Origin: Euonymus europaeus
Lineage: Eukaryota > Streptophyta > Magnoliopsida > Celastrales > Celastraceae
Length of the DNA: 64,000 bases
Assembly: GCA_963580455.1 (NCBI GenBank)
Contig: OY756972.1
Coordinates: 12,229,001-12,293,000 of the forward strand
Direction of reading: 5' to 3'
Below the pieces are notes generated by a model. That model saw nothing but the letters and a program-made list of their open reading frames with translations, had not been told where the DNA came from and searched no databases. How positions within the stretch are numbered: the stretch's first letter is position 1; each line of letters begins with the position of its first letter. This document shows, one piece after another, positions 50,851-61,810 of the stretch. The translations under genes and the position numbers were made by a program.

Positions 50851-51279
50851 TGTTCTTATATGTCAAATTTTATGAGTATAAGCTTCATAGATTATTTCGA
50901 TGCCAAAACACCAACTTTTATGACAAATGGACAAAACCGTTAAAAGCTCATCCATTGAGAGAGTTGAGCAACATCGGACCCTCAAAGTTGCTCGGTGTAC
51001 ACTTTTTATTGTTCTTATATGTCAATTTTTATGAGTATAAGCTTCATAGATTATTTCGATGCCAAAACACCAACTTTTATGAGAAATTGACAAAACCGCT
51101 AAAAGCTCCTCCATAGAGAGAGTTGAGCAACATCGGACCCTCAAAGTTGCTCGGTGTACACTTTTTATTGTTCTTATATGTCAATTTTTATGAGTATAAG
51201 CTTCATAGATTATTTCGATGCCAAAACACCAACTTTTATGACAAATTGACAAAACCGCTAAAAGCTCCTCCATAGAGAG

Positions 51280-51760
51280 AGTTGAACAACTTTGGACCAT
51301 CAAAGTTGCTCGGTGTACAATTTTTATTGTTCTTATATGTCAAATTTTACGAGTATAAGCTTCCTAGATTATTTCGATTCCAACACATCAACTTTCTATG
51401 GCAAATAGACAAAACCGTTAAAAGCTCATCCATAGAGAGAGTTGAACAACTTCGGACCACCAAAGTTGCTCGGCGAACAATTTTTAATGTTCTTATATGT
51501 CAAATTTTATGAGTATAAGCTTCCAAGATTATTTCGATTCCAACACATCAACTTTCTATGGCAAATAGACAAAACCGTTAAAAGCTCATCCATAGAGAGA
51601 GTTGAACAACTTCGGACCACCAAAGTTGCTCGGCGAACAATTTTTATTGTTCTTATATGTCAAATTTTACGAGTATAAGCTTCCTAGATTATTTCGATGC
51701 CAAAACACCAACTTTCTATGGCAAATAGACAAAACCGTTAAAAGCTCATCCATAGAGAGA
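51280..51760 (+). repeat. Three near-identical adjacent monomers
   Basis: Monomers beginning around 51,280, 51,440 and 51,600 are unusually alike at a plain 160-bp step. They share GGCAAATAGAC and GAACAACTT, and the second and third share GGACCACCAAAG and CTCGGCGAACAA. The first two share CAACACATCAAC. The second has TTTTTAATG in place of TTTTTATTG. Adjacent look-alikes are rare elsewhere in the window. Confidence 0.8.
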
Positions 51761-53215
51761 GTTGAACAACTTTGGACCATCAAAGTTGCTCGGTGTACAA
51801 TTTTTATTGTTCTTATATGTCAAATTTTACGAGTATAAGCTTCCTAGATTATTTCGATGCCAAAACACCAACTTTCTATGACAAATGGACAAAACCGTTA
51901 AAAGCTCCTCCATAGAGAGAGTTGAGCAACTTCAAACCATCAAAGTTGCTCGGTGTACACTTTTTATTGTTCATATATGTCAAAGTTTATGAGTATAAGC
52001 TTTATAGATTATTTCGATGCCAAAACACCAACTTTATGACAAATGGACAAAACCGTTAAAAGCTTCTGCATAGAGAGAGTTGAGCAACTTCGGACGATCA
52101 AAGTTGCTCGGTGTAAAATTTTTATTGTTCTTATATGTCAAATTTTACGAGTATAAGCTTCCTAGATTATTTCGATGCCAAAACACCAACTTTCTATGAC
52201 AAATGGACAAAACCGTTAAAAGCTCCTCCATAGAGAGAGTTGAGCAACTTCAGACCATCAAAGTTGCTCGGTGTACACTTTTTATTGTTCATATATGTCA
52301 AAGTTTATGAGTATAAGCTTTATAGATTATTTTGATGCCAAAACACCAACTTTTATGACTAATGGACAAAACCGTTAAAAGCTTCTGCATAGAGAGAGTT
52401 GAGCAACTTCAGACCATCAAAGTTGCTCGGCGAACAATTTTTATTGTTCTTATATGTCAAATTTTACGAGTATAAGCTTCCTAGATTATTTCGATGCCAA
52501 AACACCAACTTTCTATGGCAAATAGACAAAACCGTTAAAAGCTCATCCATAGAGAGAGTTGAACAACTTTGGACCATCAAAGTTGCTCGGTGTACAATTT
52601 TTATTGTTCTTATATGTCAAATTTTACGAGTATAAGCTTCCTAGATTATTTCGATGCCAAAACACCAACTTTCTATGACAAATGGACAAAACCGTTAAAA
52701 GCTCCTCCATAGAGAGAGTTGAGCAACTTCAAACCATCAAAGTTGCTCGGTGTACACTTTTTATTGTTCATATATGTCAAAGTTTATGAGTATAAGCTTT
52801 ATAGATTATTTCGATGCCAAAACACCAACTTTATGACAAATGGACAAAACCGTTAAAAGCTTCTGCATAGAGAGAGTTGAGCAACTTCGGACGATCAAAG
52901 TTGCTCGGTGTAAAATTTTTATTGTTCTTATATGTCAAATTTTACGAGTATAAGCTTCCTAGATTATTTCGATGCCAAAACACCAACTTTCTATGACAAA
53001 TGGACAAAACCGTTAAAAGCTCCTCCATAGAGAGAGTTGAGCAACTTCAGACCATCAAAGTTGCTCGGTGTACACTTTTTATTGTTCATATATGTCAAAG
53101 TTTATGAGTATAAGCTTTATAGATTATTTTGATGCCAAAACACCAACTTTTATGACTAATGGACAAAACCGTTAAAAGCTTCTGCATAGAGAGAGTTGAG
53201 CAACTTCAGACCATC
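51650..53215 (+). repeat. 5-monomer higher-order repeat, two tandem copies (797 bp)
   Basis: Ordered markers recur 797 bp apart: AACTTTGGACC (about 51,769 and 52,566), CTTCAAACC (51,930 and 52,727), ACTTTATGAC (52,031 and 52,828), CGGACGATC (52,091 and 52,888), GTAAAATTTTTATTG, and TATTTTGATG with GACTAATGG (52,330 and 53,127). The unit is 3 bp short of 5 x 160. A third, incomplete copy lies at about 53,510-54,240, related at a 1,913-bp (12-monomer) step. Confidence 0.85.
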
Positions 53216-54240
53216 AAAGTTGCTCGGTGTACACTTTTTATTGTTCATATATGTCAAAGTTTATGAGTATAAGCTTTATAGATTATTTCGATGCCAAAAC
53301 GCCAACTTTTATGACAAATAGACAAAACCGTTAAAAGCTCCTCCATAGAGAGAGTTGAGCAACTTCGGACCATCAAAGTTCCACTATGTACACTTTTTAT
53401 TGTTCTTTTACGTAAAATTTTATTAATACAAGCTTCCAAGATTATTTCGATTCCAACACATCAACTTTCTATGGCAAATAGACAAAACCGTTAAAAGCTC
53501 ATCCATAGAGAGAGTTGAACAACTTCGGACCACCAAAGTTGCTCGGCGAACAATTTTTATTGTTCTTATATGTCAAATTTTACGAGTATAAGCTTCCTAG
53601 ATTATTTCGATGCCAAAACACCAACTTTCTATGGCAAATAGACAAAACCGTTAAAAGCTCATCCATAGAGAGAGTTGAACAACTTTGGACCATCAAAGTT
53701 GCTCGGTGTACAATTTTTATTGTTCTTATATGTCAAATTTTACGAGTATAAGCTTCCTAGATTATTTCGATGCCAAAACACCAACTTTCTATGACAAATG
53801 GACAAAACCGTTAAAAGCTCCTCCATAGAGAGAGTTGAGCAACTTCAAACCATCAAAGTTGCTCGGTGTACACTTTTTATTGTTCATATATGTCAAAGTT
53901 TATGAGTATAAGCTTTATAGATTATTTCGATGCCAAAACACCAACTTTATGACAAATGGACAAAACCGTTAAAAGCTTCTGCATAGAGAGAGTTGAGCAA
54001 CTTCGGACGATCAAAGTTGCTCGGTGTAAAATTTTTATTGTTCTTATATGTCAAATTTTACGAGTATAAGCTTCCTAGATTATTTCGATGCCAAAACACC
54101 AACTTTCTATGACAAATGGACAAAACCGTTAAAAGCTCCTCCATAGAGAGAGTTGAGCAACTTCAGACCATCAAAGTTGCTCGGTGTACACTTTTTATTG
54201 TTCATATATGTCAAAGTTTATGAGTATAAGCTTTATAGAT
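53216..54240 (+). repeat. Partial third copy of the 5-mer plus flanking monomers
   Basis: From about 53,455 the series CAACACATCAAC, CACCAAAG with CGGCGAACAA, AACTTTGGACC, CTTCAAACC, ACTTTATGAC and CGGACGATC repeats the order at 51,540-52,255. It departs near 54,240, where TATTTCGATG replaces TATTTTGATG. A monomer with AAAACGCCAAC and GTTCCACTATG precedes it. Confidence 0.75.
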
Positions 54241-55900
54241 TATTTCGATGCCAAAACACCAACTTTTATGACAAATGGACAAAACCGTTAAAAGCTCCTC
54301 CATAGAGAGAGTTGAGCAACTTCAGACCATCAAAGTTGCTCGGTGTACACTTTTTATTGTTCATATATGTCAAAGTTTATGAGTATAAGCTTTATAGATT
54401 ATTTCGATGCCAAAACACCAACTTTTATGACAAATGGCCAAAACCGTTAAAAGCTTCTGCATAGAGAGAGTTGAGCAACTTCAGACCATCAAAGTTGTTC
54501 GGTGTAAAATTTTTATTGTTCTTATATGTCAAATTTTACGAGTATAAGCTTCCTAGATTATTTCGATGCCAAAACACCAACTTTCTATGACTAATGGACA
54601 AAACCGTTAAAAGCTCCTCCATAGAGAGAGTTAAGCAACTTCGGACCATCAAAGTTGCTCGGTGTACACTTTTTATTGTTCATATATGTCAAAGTTTATG
54701 AGTATAAGCTTTATAGATTATTTCGATGCCAAAACACCAACTTTATGACAAATGGACAAAACCGTTAAAAGCTTCTGCATAGAGAGAGTTGAGCAACTTC
54801 GGACCATCAAAGTTGCTCGGTGTAAATTTTTTATTGTTCTTATATGTCAAATTTTACGAGTATAAGCTTCCTAGATTATTTCGATGCCAAAACACCAACT
54901 TTCTATGACAAATGGACAAAACCGTTAAAAGCTCCTCCATAGAGAGAGTTGAGCAACTTCAGACCATCAAAGTTGCTCGGTGTACACTTTTTATTGTTCA
55001 TATATGTCAAAGTTTATGAGTATAAGCTTTATAGATTATTTCGATGCCAAAACACCAACTTTTATGACAAATGGCCAAAACCGTTAAAAGCTTCTGCATA
55101 GAGAGAGTTGAGCAACTTCGGACCATCAAAGTTGTTCGGTGTAAAATTTTTATTGTTCTTATATGTCAAATTTTAAGAGTATAAGCTTCCAAGATATTTT
55201 CGATTCCAAAACACCAACTTTCTATGACAAATGGAGAAAACCATTAAAAGCTCCTCCATAGAGAGAGTTAAGCAACTTCGGACCATCAACGTTTCCTGAT
55301 GTACACTTTTTATTGTTCTTATATGTCAAATTTTATGAGTATAAGCTTCATAGATTATTTCGATGCCAAAACGCCAACTTTTATGACAAATGGACAAAAC
55401 CGTTAAAAGCTCCTCCATAGAGAGAGTTGAGCAACTTCGGACCATCAAAGTTCCACTATGTACACTTTTTATTGTTCTTTTACGTAAAATTTTATTAATA
55501 CAAGCTTCCAAGATTATTTCGATTCCAACACACCAACTTTCTATGACAAATGGATAAAACCGTTAAAAGCTCCTCCATAGAGAGAGTTGAGCAACTTCGG
55601 ACCATCAAAGTTACTCTATGTATACTTTTTATTGTTCTTCTATGTAAAATTTTATTAATACAACCTTCCAAGATTATTTCGATGCCAAAACACCAACTTT
55701 CTATGACAAATGGAGAAAACCGTTAAAAGCTCCTCCATAGAGAGAGTTGAGCAACTTCGGACCATCAAAGTTGCTCGGTGTACAATTTTTACCGTTCTTA
55801 TATGTCAAATTTTAAGAGTATAAGCTTCCTAGATTATTTCGATGCCAAAACACCAACTTTCTATGACAAATGGACAAAACCGTTAAAAGCTCCTCCATAG
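54241..55900 (+). repeat. Satellite segment rich in TTCATATATG monomers
   Basis: Two adjacent CTTCAGACC / TTCATATATG monomers (about 54,126-54,440) differ at few positions. TTCATATATG monomers then alternate with GTAAAATTTTTATTG ones near 54,510, 54,820 and 55,145. Private changes are GGACTAATG / GGCCAAAACC, GTAAATTTTTTATTG (about 54,822), CCATTAAAAG (about 55,239) and TTTACCGTTC (about 55,788). Confidence 0.7.
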
Positions 55901-56000
55901 AGAGAGTTGAGCAACTTCGGACCATTGAAGTTGCTCGGTGTAGAATTTTTATTGTTCTTATATTTCAAATTTTAAGAGTATAAGCTTCCTAGATTATTTC

Positions 56001-56720
56001 GATGCCAAAACACCAACTTTCTCTGACAAATGGACAAAACCGTTAAAAGCTCGTCCAAAGAGAGAGTTGAGCAACTTCGGACCATCAAAGTTGCTCGGCG
56101 TACAATTTTTATTGTTCTTATATTTCAAATTTTAAGAGTATAAGCTTCCTAGATTATTTCGATGCCAAAACACCAACTTTCTCTGACAAATGGACAAAAC
56201 CGTTAAAAGCTCGTCCAAAGAGAGAGTTGAGCAACTTCGGACCATCAAAGTTGCTCGGCGTACAATTTTTATTGTTCTTATATTTCAAATTTTACGAGTA
56301 TAAGCTTCATAGATTATTTCGATGCCAAAACGCCAACTTTCTATGAAAAATGGACAAAATCGTTAAAAGCTCCTCCATAGAAAGAGTTGAGCAACTTCGG
56401 ACCATTGAAGTTGCTCGGTGTAGAATTTTTATTGTTCTTATATTTCAAATTTTAAGAGTATAAGCTTCCTAGATTATTTCGATGCCAAAACACCAACTTT
56501 CTCTGACAAATGGACAAAACCGTTAAAAGCTCGTCCAAAGAGAGAGTTGAGCAACTTCGGACCATCAAAGTTGCTCGGCGTACAATTTTTATTGTTCTTA
56601 TATTTCAAATTTTACGAGTATAAGCTTCATAGATTATTTCGATGCCAAAACGCCAACTTTCTATGAAAAATGGACAAAATCGTTAAAAGCTCCTCCATAG
56701 AAAGAGTTGAGCAACTTCGG
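56001..56720 (+). repeat. Nested local monomer and dimer duplications
   Basis: Monomers at 56,001-56,160 and 56,161-56,320 are nearly identical; both carry TTTCTCTGAC, GCTCGTCCAAAG and CTCGGCGTAC with ATATTTCAAA. A 320-bp step then relates about 56,161-56,400 to 56,481-56,720, including AAAACGCCAAC, ATGAAAAATGG and CATAGAAAGAG. The same GTCCAAAG and AAAACGCCAAC series appears once more near 57,550-57,740 and 63,470-63,650. Confidence 0.85.
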
Positions 56721-56934
56721 ACCATCAAAGTTGCTCGGCGAACAATTTTTATTGTTCTTATATGTCAAATTTTACGAGTATAAGCTTCCTAGATTATTTC
56801 GATGCCAAAACACCAACTTTCTATGACAAATGGACAAAACCGTTAAAAGCTCCTCCATAGAGAGAGTTGAGCAACTTCGGACCATCAAAGTTACTCTATG
56901 TATACTTTTTATTGTTCTTCTATGTAAAATTTTA

Positions 56935-57000
56935 TTAATACAAGCTTCCAAGATTATTTCGGACCATCAACGTTTCCTAATGTACACTTTTTATTGTTCT
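56935..57000 (+). repeat. Monomer with a 78-bp internal deletion
   Basis: S3 of one monomer (CCAAGATTATTTCG) runs straight into S2 of the next (GACCATCAACG) near 56,960, leaving out all of S4 and S1. The junction word TTCG occurs at both normal sites (TTTCGATGCC and CTTCGGACC), which lie 78 bp apart in a 160-bp monomer. It fits deletion through a short shared word and equals about two ~39-bp subunits. It is the only large indel I found in the array. Confidence 0.9.
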
Positions 57001-58719
57001 TATATGTCAAATTTTATGAGTATAAGCTTCATAGATTATTTCGATGCCAAAACGCCAACTTTTATGACAAATGGACAAAACCGTTAAAGGCTCCTCCATA
57101 GAGAGAGTAGAGCAACTTCGGACCATCAAAGTTTCCTGATGTACACTTTTTATTGTTCTTCTATGTAAATTTTTATTAATACAAGCTTCCAAGATTATTT
57201 CGATTCCAACACACCAACTTTCTATGACAAATGGATAAAACCGTTAAAAGCTCCTCCATAGAGAGAGTTGAGCGACTTCGGACCATCAAAGTTGCTCGGT
57301 GTACAATTTTTACTGTTCTTATATGTCAAATTTTAAGAGTATAAGCTTCCTAGATTATTTCGATGCCAAAACACCAACTTTCTATGACAAATGGACAAAA
57401 CCGTTAAAAGCTCCTCCATAGAGAGAGTTGAGCAACTTCGGACCATTGAAGTTGCTCGGTGTAGAATTTTTATTGTTCTTATATTTCAAATTTTAAGAGT
57501 ATAAGCTTCCTAGATTATTTCGATGCCAAAACACCAACTTTCTCTGACAAATGGAGAAAACCGTTAAAAGCTCGTCCAAAGAGAGAGTTGAGCAACTTCG
57601 GACCATCAAAGTTGCTCGGCGTACAATTTTTATTGTTCTTATATTTCAAATTTTACGAGTATAAGCTTCATAGATTATTTCGATGCCAAAACGCCAACTT
57701 TCTATGAAAAATGGACAAAATCGTTAAAAGCTCCTCCATAGAAAGAGTTGAGCAACTTCGGACCATCAAAGTTGCTCGGCGAACAATTTTTATTGTTCTT
57801 ATATGTCAAATTTTACGAGTATAAGCTTCCTAGATTATTTCGATGCCAAAACACCAACTTTCTATGACAAATGGAGAAAACCGTTAAAAGCTCCTCCATA
57901 GAGAGAGTTAAGCAACTTCGGACCATCAACGTTTCTCGATGTACACTTTTTATTGTTCTTATATGTCAAATTTTATGAGTATAAGCTTCATAGATGATTT
58001 CGATGCCAAAACACCAACTTTCTATGAAAAATGGACAAAATCGTTAAAAGCTCCTCCATAGAAAGAGTTGAGCAACTTCGGACCATCAAAGTTGCTCGGC
58101 GAACAATTTTTATTGTTCTTATATGTCAAATTTTACGAGTATAAGCTTCCTAGATTATTTCGATGCCAAAACACCAACTTTCTATGGCAAATGGACAAAA
58201 TCGTTAAAAGCTCCTCTATAGAGAGAGTTAAGCAACTTCGGACCATTAACCATTCTCGATGTACACTTTTTATTGTTCTTATATGTCAAATTTTATGAGT
58301 ATAAGCTTCATAGATTATTTCGATGCCAAAACACCAACTTTTATGACAAATGGACAAAACCGTTAAAAGCTCATCCATTGAGAGAGTTGAGCAACATCGG
58401 ACCCTCAAAGTTGCTCGGTGTACACTTTTTATTGTTCTTATATGTCAATTTTAATGAGTATAAGCTTCATAGATTATTTCGAAGCCAAAACACCAACTTT
58501 TATGACAAATTGACAAAACCGCTAAAAGCTCCTCCATAGAGAGAGTTGAGCAACATTGGACCATCAAAGTTGCGCGGTGTACACTTTTTATTGTTATTAT
58601 ATGTCAAATTTTATGAGTATAAACTTCATAGATTATTTCGATGCCAAAACACCAACTTTCTATGACAAATGGACAAAACCGTTAAAAGCTCCTCCATAGA
58701 GAGAGTTGAGCAACTTCAG
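57001..58719 (+). repeat. Divergent satellite segment, right part
   Basis: Includes GTTTCCTGATG monomers, a second GTCCAAAG / AAAACGCCAAC series, and at about 57,960-58,540 a run matching 50,560-51,120 (ATAGATGATTTCG, CCATTAACCATTCTCG, GAGCAACATCGGACCCTC). Private changes are GTAGAGCAAC (about 57,107), CGAAGCCAAAAC (about 58,481) and TTGCGCGG (about 58,571). No non-satellite sequence is seen. Confidence 0.7.
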
Positions 58720-60474
58720 ACCATCAAAGTTGCTCGGTGTACACTTTTTATTGTTCATATATGTCAAAGTTTATGAGTATAAGCTTTATAGATTATTTCG
58801 ATGCCAAAACACCAACTTTTATGACAAATGGACAAAACCGTTAAAAGCTTATCCATAGAAAGAGTTGAGCAACTTCGGACCATCAAAGTTGCTCGGTGTA
58901 CAATTTTTATTGTTCTTATATGTCAAATTTTAAGAGTATAGGCTTCCTAGATATTTTCGATGCCAAAACACCAACTTTCTATGACAAATGGAGAAAACCG
59001 TTAAAAGCTCCTCCAAAGAGAGAGTTGAGCAACTTCGGACCATCAAAGTTGCTCGGTGTACAATTTTTATTGTTCTTATATGTCAAATTTTAAGAGTATA
59101 ACCTTCCTAGATTTTTTCGATGCCAAAACACCATTTTTTATGACAAATGGACAAAACCGCTAAAAGCTCCTCCATACAGAAGTTGAGCAACTTCGGACCA
59201 TCAAAGTTACTCTATGTGTACTTTTTACTGTTCTTCTATGTAAAATTTTATTAATACAACCTTCCAAGATTATTTCGATTCCAAAACACCAACTTTCTAT
59301 GACAAATGGATAAAACCGTTAAAAGCTCCTCCATAGAGAGATTTGAACAACTTCGGACCATCAAAGATGCTCGGTGTACGTTTTTTATTGTTCTTATATG
59401 TCAAATTTTAAGAGTATAAGATTCCTAGATTATTTCGATGCCAAAACACCAACATTCTATGACAAATGGACAAAACCGTTAAAAGCTCCTCCAAAGAGAG
59501 AGTTGAGCAACTTCCGACCATCAAAGTTGCTCGTCGTACAATTTTTATTGTTCTTATATTTCAAATTTTACGAGTATAAGCTTCATAGATTATTTCGATG
59601 CCAAAACGCCAACTTTCTATGAAAAATGGACAAAATCGTTAAAAGCTCCTCCATAGAAAGAGTTGAGCAACTTCGGACCATCAAAGTTGCTCGGCGAACA
59701 ATTTTTATTGTTCTTATATGTCAAATTTTACGAGTATAAGCTTCCTAGATTATTTCGATGCCAAAACACCAACTTTCTATGGCAAATAGACAAAACCGTT
59801 AAAAGCTCATCCATAGAGAGAGTTGAACAACTTCGGACCATCAAAGTTGCTCAGTGTACAATTTTTATTGTTCTTATATGTCAAATTTTACGAGTATAAG
59901 CTTCCTAGATTATTTCGATGCCAAAACACCAACTTTCTATGACAAATGGACAAAACCGTTAAAAGCTCCTCCATAGAGAGAGTTGAGCAACTTCGGACCA
60001 TCAAAGTTGCTCGGTGTACACTTTTTATTGTTCATATATGTCAAAGTTTATGAGTATAAGCTTTATAGATTATTTTGATGCCAAAACACCAACTTTTATG
60101 ACTAATGGACAAAACCGTTAAAAGCTTCTGCATAGAGAGAGTTGAGCAACTTCGGACCATCAAAGTTGGTCGGTGTAAAATTTTTATTGTTCTTATATGT
60201 CAAATTTTACGAGTATAAGCTTCCTAGATTATTTCGATGCCAAAACACCAACTTTCTATGACAAATGGACAAAACCGTTAAAAGCTCCTCCATAGAGAGA
60301 GTTGAGCAACTTCAGACCATCAAAGTTGCTCGGTGTACACTTTTTATTGTTCATATATGTCAAAGTTTATGAGTATAAGCTTTATAGATTATTTCGATGC
60401 CAAAAGACCAACTTTTATGACAAATGGCCAAAACCGTTAAAAGCTTCTGCATAGAGAGAGTTGAGCAACTTCGG
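58720..60474 (+). repeat. 11-monomer higher-order repeat, copy 1 (1,755 bp)
   Basis: Ordered markers recur 1,755 bp downstream: GTATAGGCTTCC (about 58,937 and 60,692), ACCATTTTTTATG (59,132 and 60,887), CATACAGAAG (59,173 and 60,928), GTGTACTTTTTACTG, GAGATTTGAAC, TGTACGTTTTTTATTG, AACATTCTATG and CTCGTCGTAC. Copy 1 has GCTTATCC near 58,848 where copy 2 has GCTTCTCC, and CTTCCGACC near 59,513 where copy 2 has CTTCGGACC. Confidence 0.85.
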
Positions 60475-61810
60475 ACCATCAAAGTTTCTCGGTGTACACT
60501 TTTTATTGTTCATATATGTCAAAGTTTATGAGTATAAGCTTTATAGATTATTTCGATGCCAAAACACCAACTTTTATGACAAATGGACAAAACCGTTAAA
60601 AGCTTCTCCATAGAAAGAGTTGAGCAACTTCGGACCATCAAAGTTGCTCGGTGTACAATTTTTATTGTTCTTATATGTCAAATTTTAAGAGTATAGGCTT
60701 CCTAGATATTTTCGATGCCAAAACACCAACTTTCTATGACAAATGGAGAAAACCGTTAAAAGCTCCTCCAAAGAGAGAGTTGAGCAACTTCGGACCATCA
60801 AAGTTGCTCGGTGTACAATTTTTATTGTTCTTATATGTCAAATTTTAAGAGTATAACCTTCCTAGATTTTTTCGATGCCAAAACACCATTTTTTATGACA
60901 AATGGACAAAACCGCTAAAAGCTCCTCCATACAGAAGTTGAGCAACTTCGGACCATCAAAGTTACTCTATGTGTACTTTTTACTGTTCTTCTATGTAAAA
61001 TTTTATTAATACAACCTTCCAAGATTATTTCGATTCCAAAACACCAACTTTCTATGACAAATGGATAAAACCGTTAAAAGCTCCTCCATAGAGAGATTTG
61101 AACAACTTCGGACCATCAAAGATGCTCGGTGTACGTTTTTTATTGTTCTTATATGTCAAATTTTAAGAGTATAAGATTCCTAGATTATTTCGATGCCAAA
61201 ACACCAACATTCTATGACAAATGGACAAAACCGTTAAAAGCTCCTCCAAAGAGAGAGTTGAGCAACTTCGGACCATCAAAGTTGCTCGTCGTACAATTTT
61301 TATTGTTCTTATATTTCAAATTTTACGAGTATAAGCTTCATAGATTATTTCGATGCCAAAACGCCAACTTTCTATGAAAAATGGACAAAATCGTTAAAAG
61401 CTCCTCCATAGAAAGAGTTGAGCAACTTCGGACCATCAAAGTTGCTCGGCGAACAATTTTTATTGTTCTTATATGTCAAATTTTACGAGTATAAGCTTCC
61501 TAGATTATTTCGATGCCAAAACACCAACTTTCTATGGCAAATAGACAAAACCGTTAAAAGCTCATCCATAGAGAGAGTTGAGCAACTTCGGACCATCAAA
61601 GTTGCTCGGTGTAAACATTTTATTGTTCTTATATGTCAAATTTTACGAGTATAAGCTTCCTAGATTATTTCGATGCCAAAACACCAACTTTCTATGACAA
61701 ATGGACAAAACCGTTAAAAGCTCCTCCATAGAGAGAGTTGAGCAACTTCAGACCATCAAAGTTGCTCGGTGTACACTTTTTATTGTTCATATATGTCAAA
61801 GTTTATGAGT
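60475..61810 (+). repeat. 11-monomer higher-order repeat, copy 2 (partial)
   Basis: Follows copy 1 directly. Matching fades after about 61,575, where GTGTAAACATTTT replaces GTGTACAATTTTT, and is lost near 61,810. At about 61,737-61,890 it matches 60,301-60,455 instead, at 1,436 bp (9 monomers), sharing CAAAAGACCAAC and GGCCAAAACC. The right end is therefore a switch between two templates. Confidence 0.75.

Noticed and set aside
50700..51116. Longest open frame, 138 codons
   Set aside because: It crosses three satellite monomers and overlaps another satellite frame at 50645-50875. It has the hydrophobic look of any translation of TTTTTATTGTTCTTATAT, not a real membrane protein.
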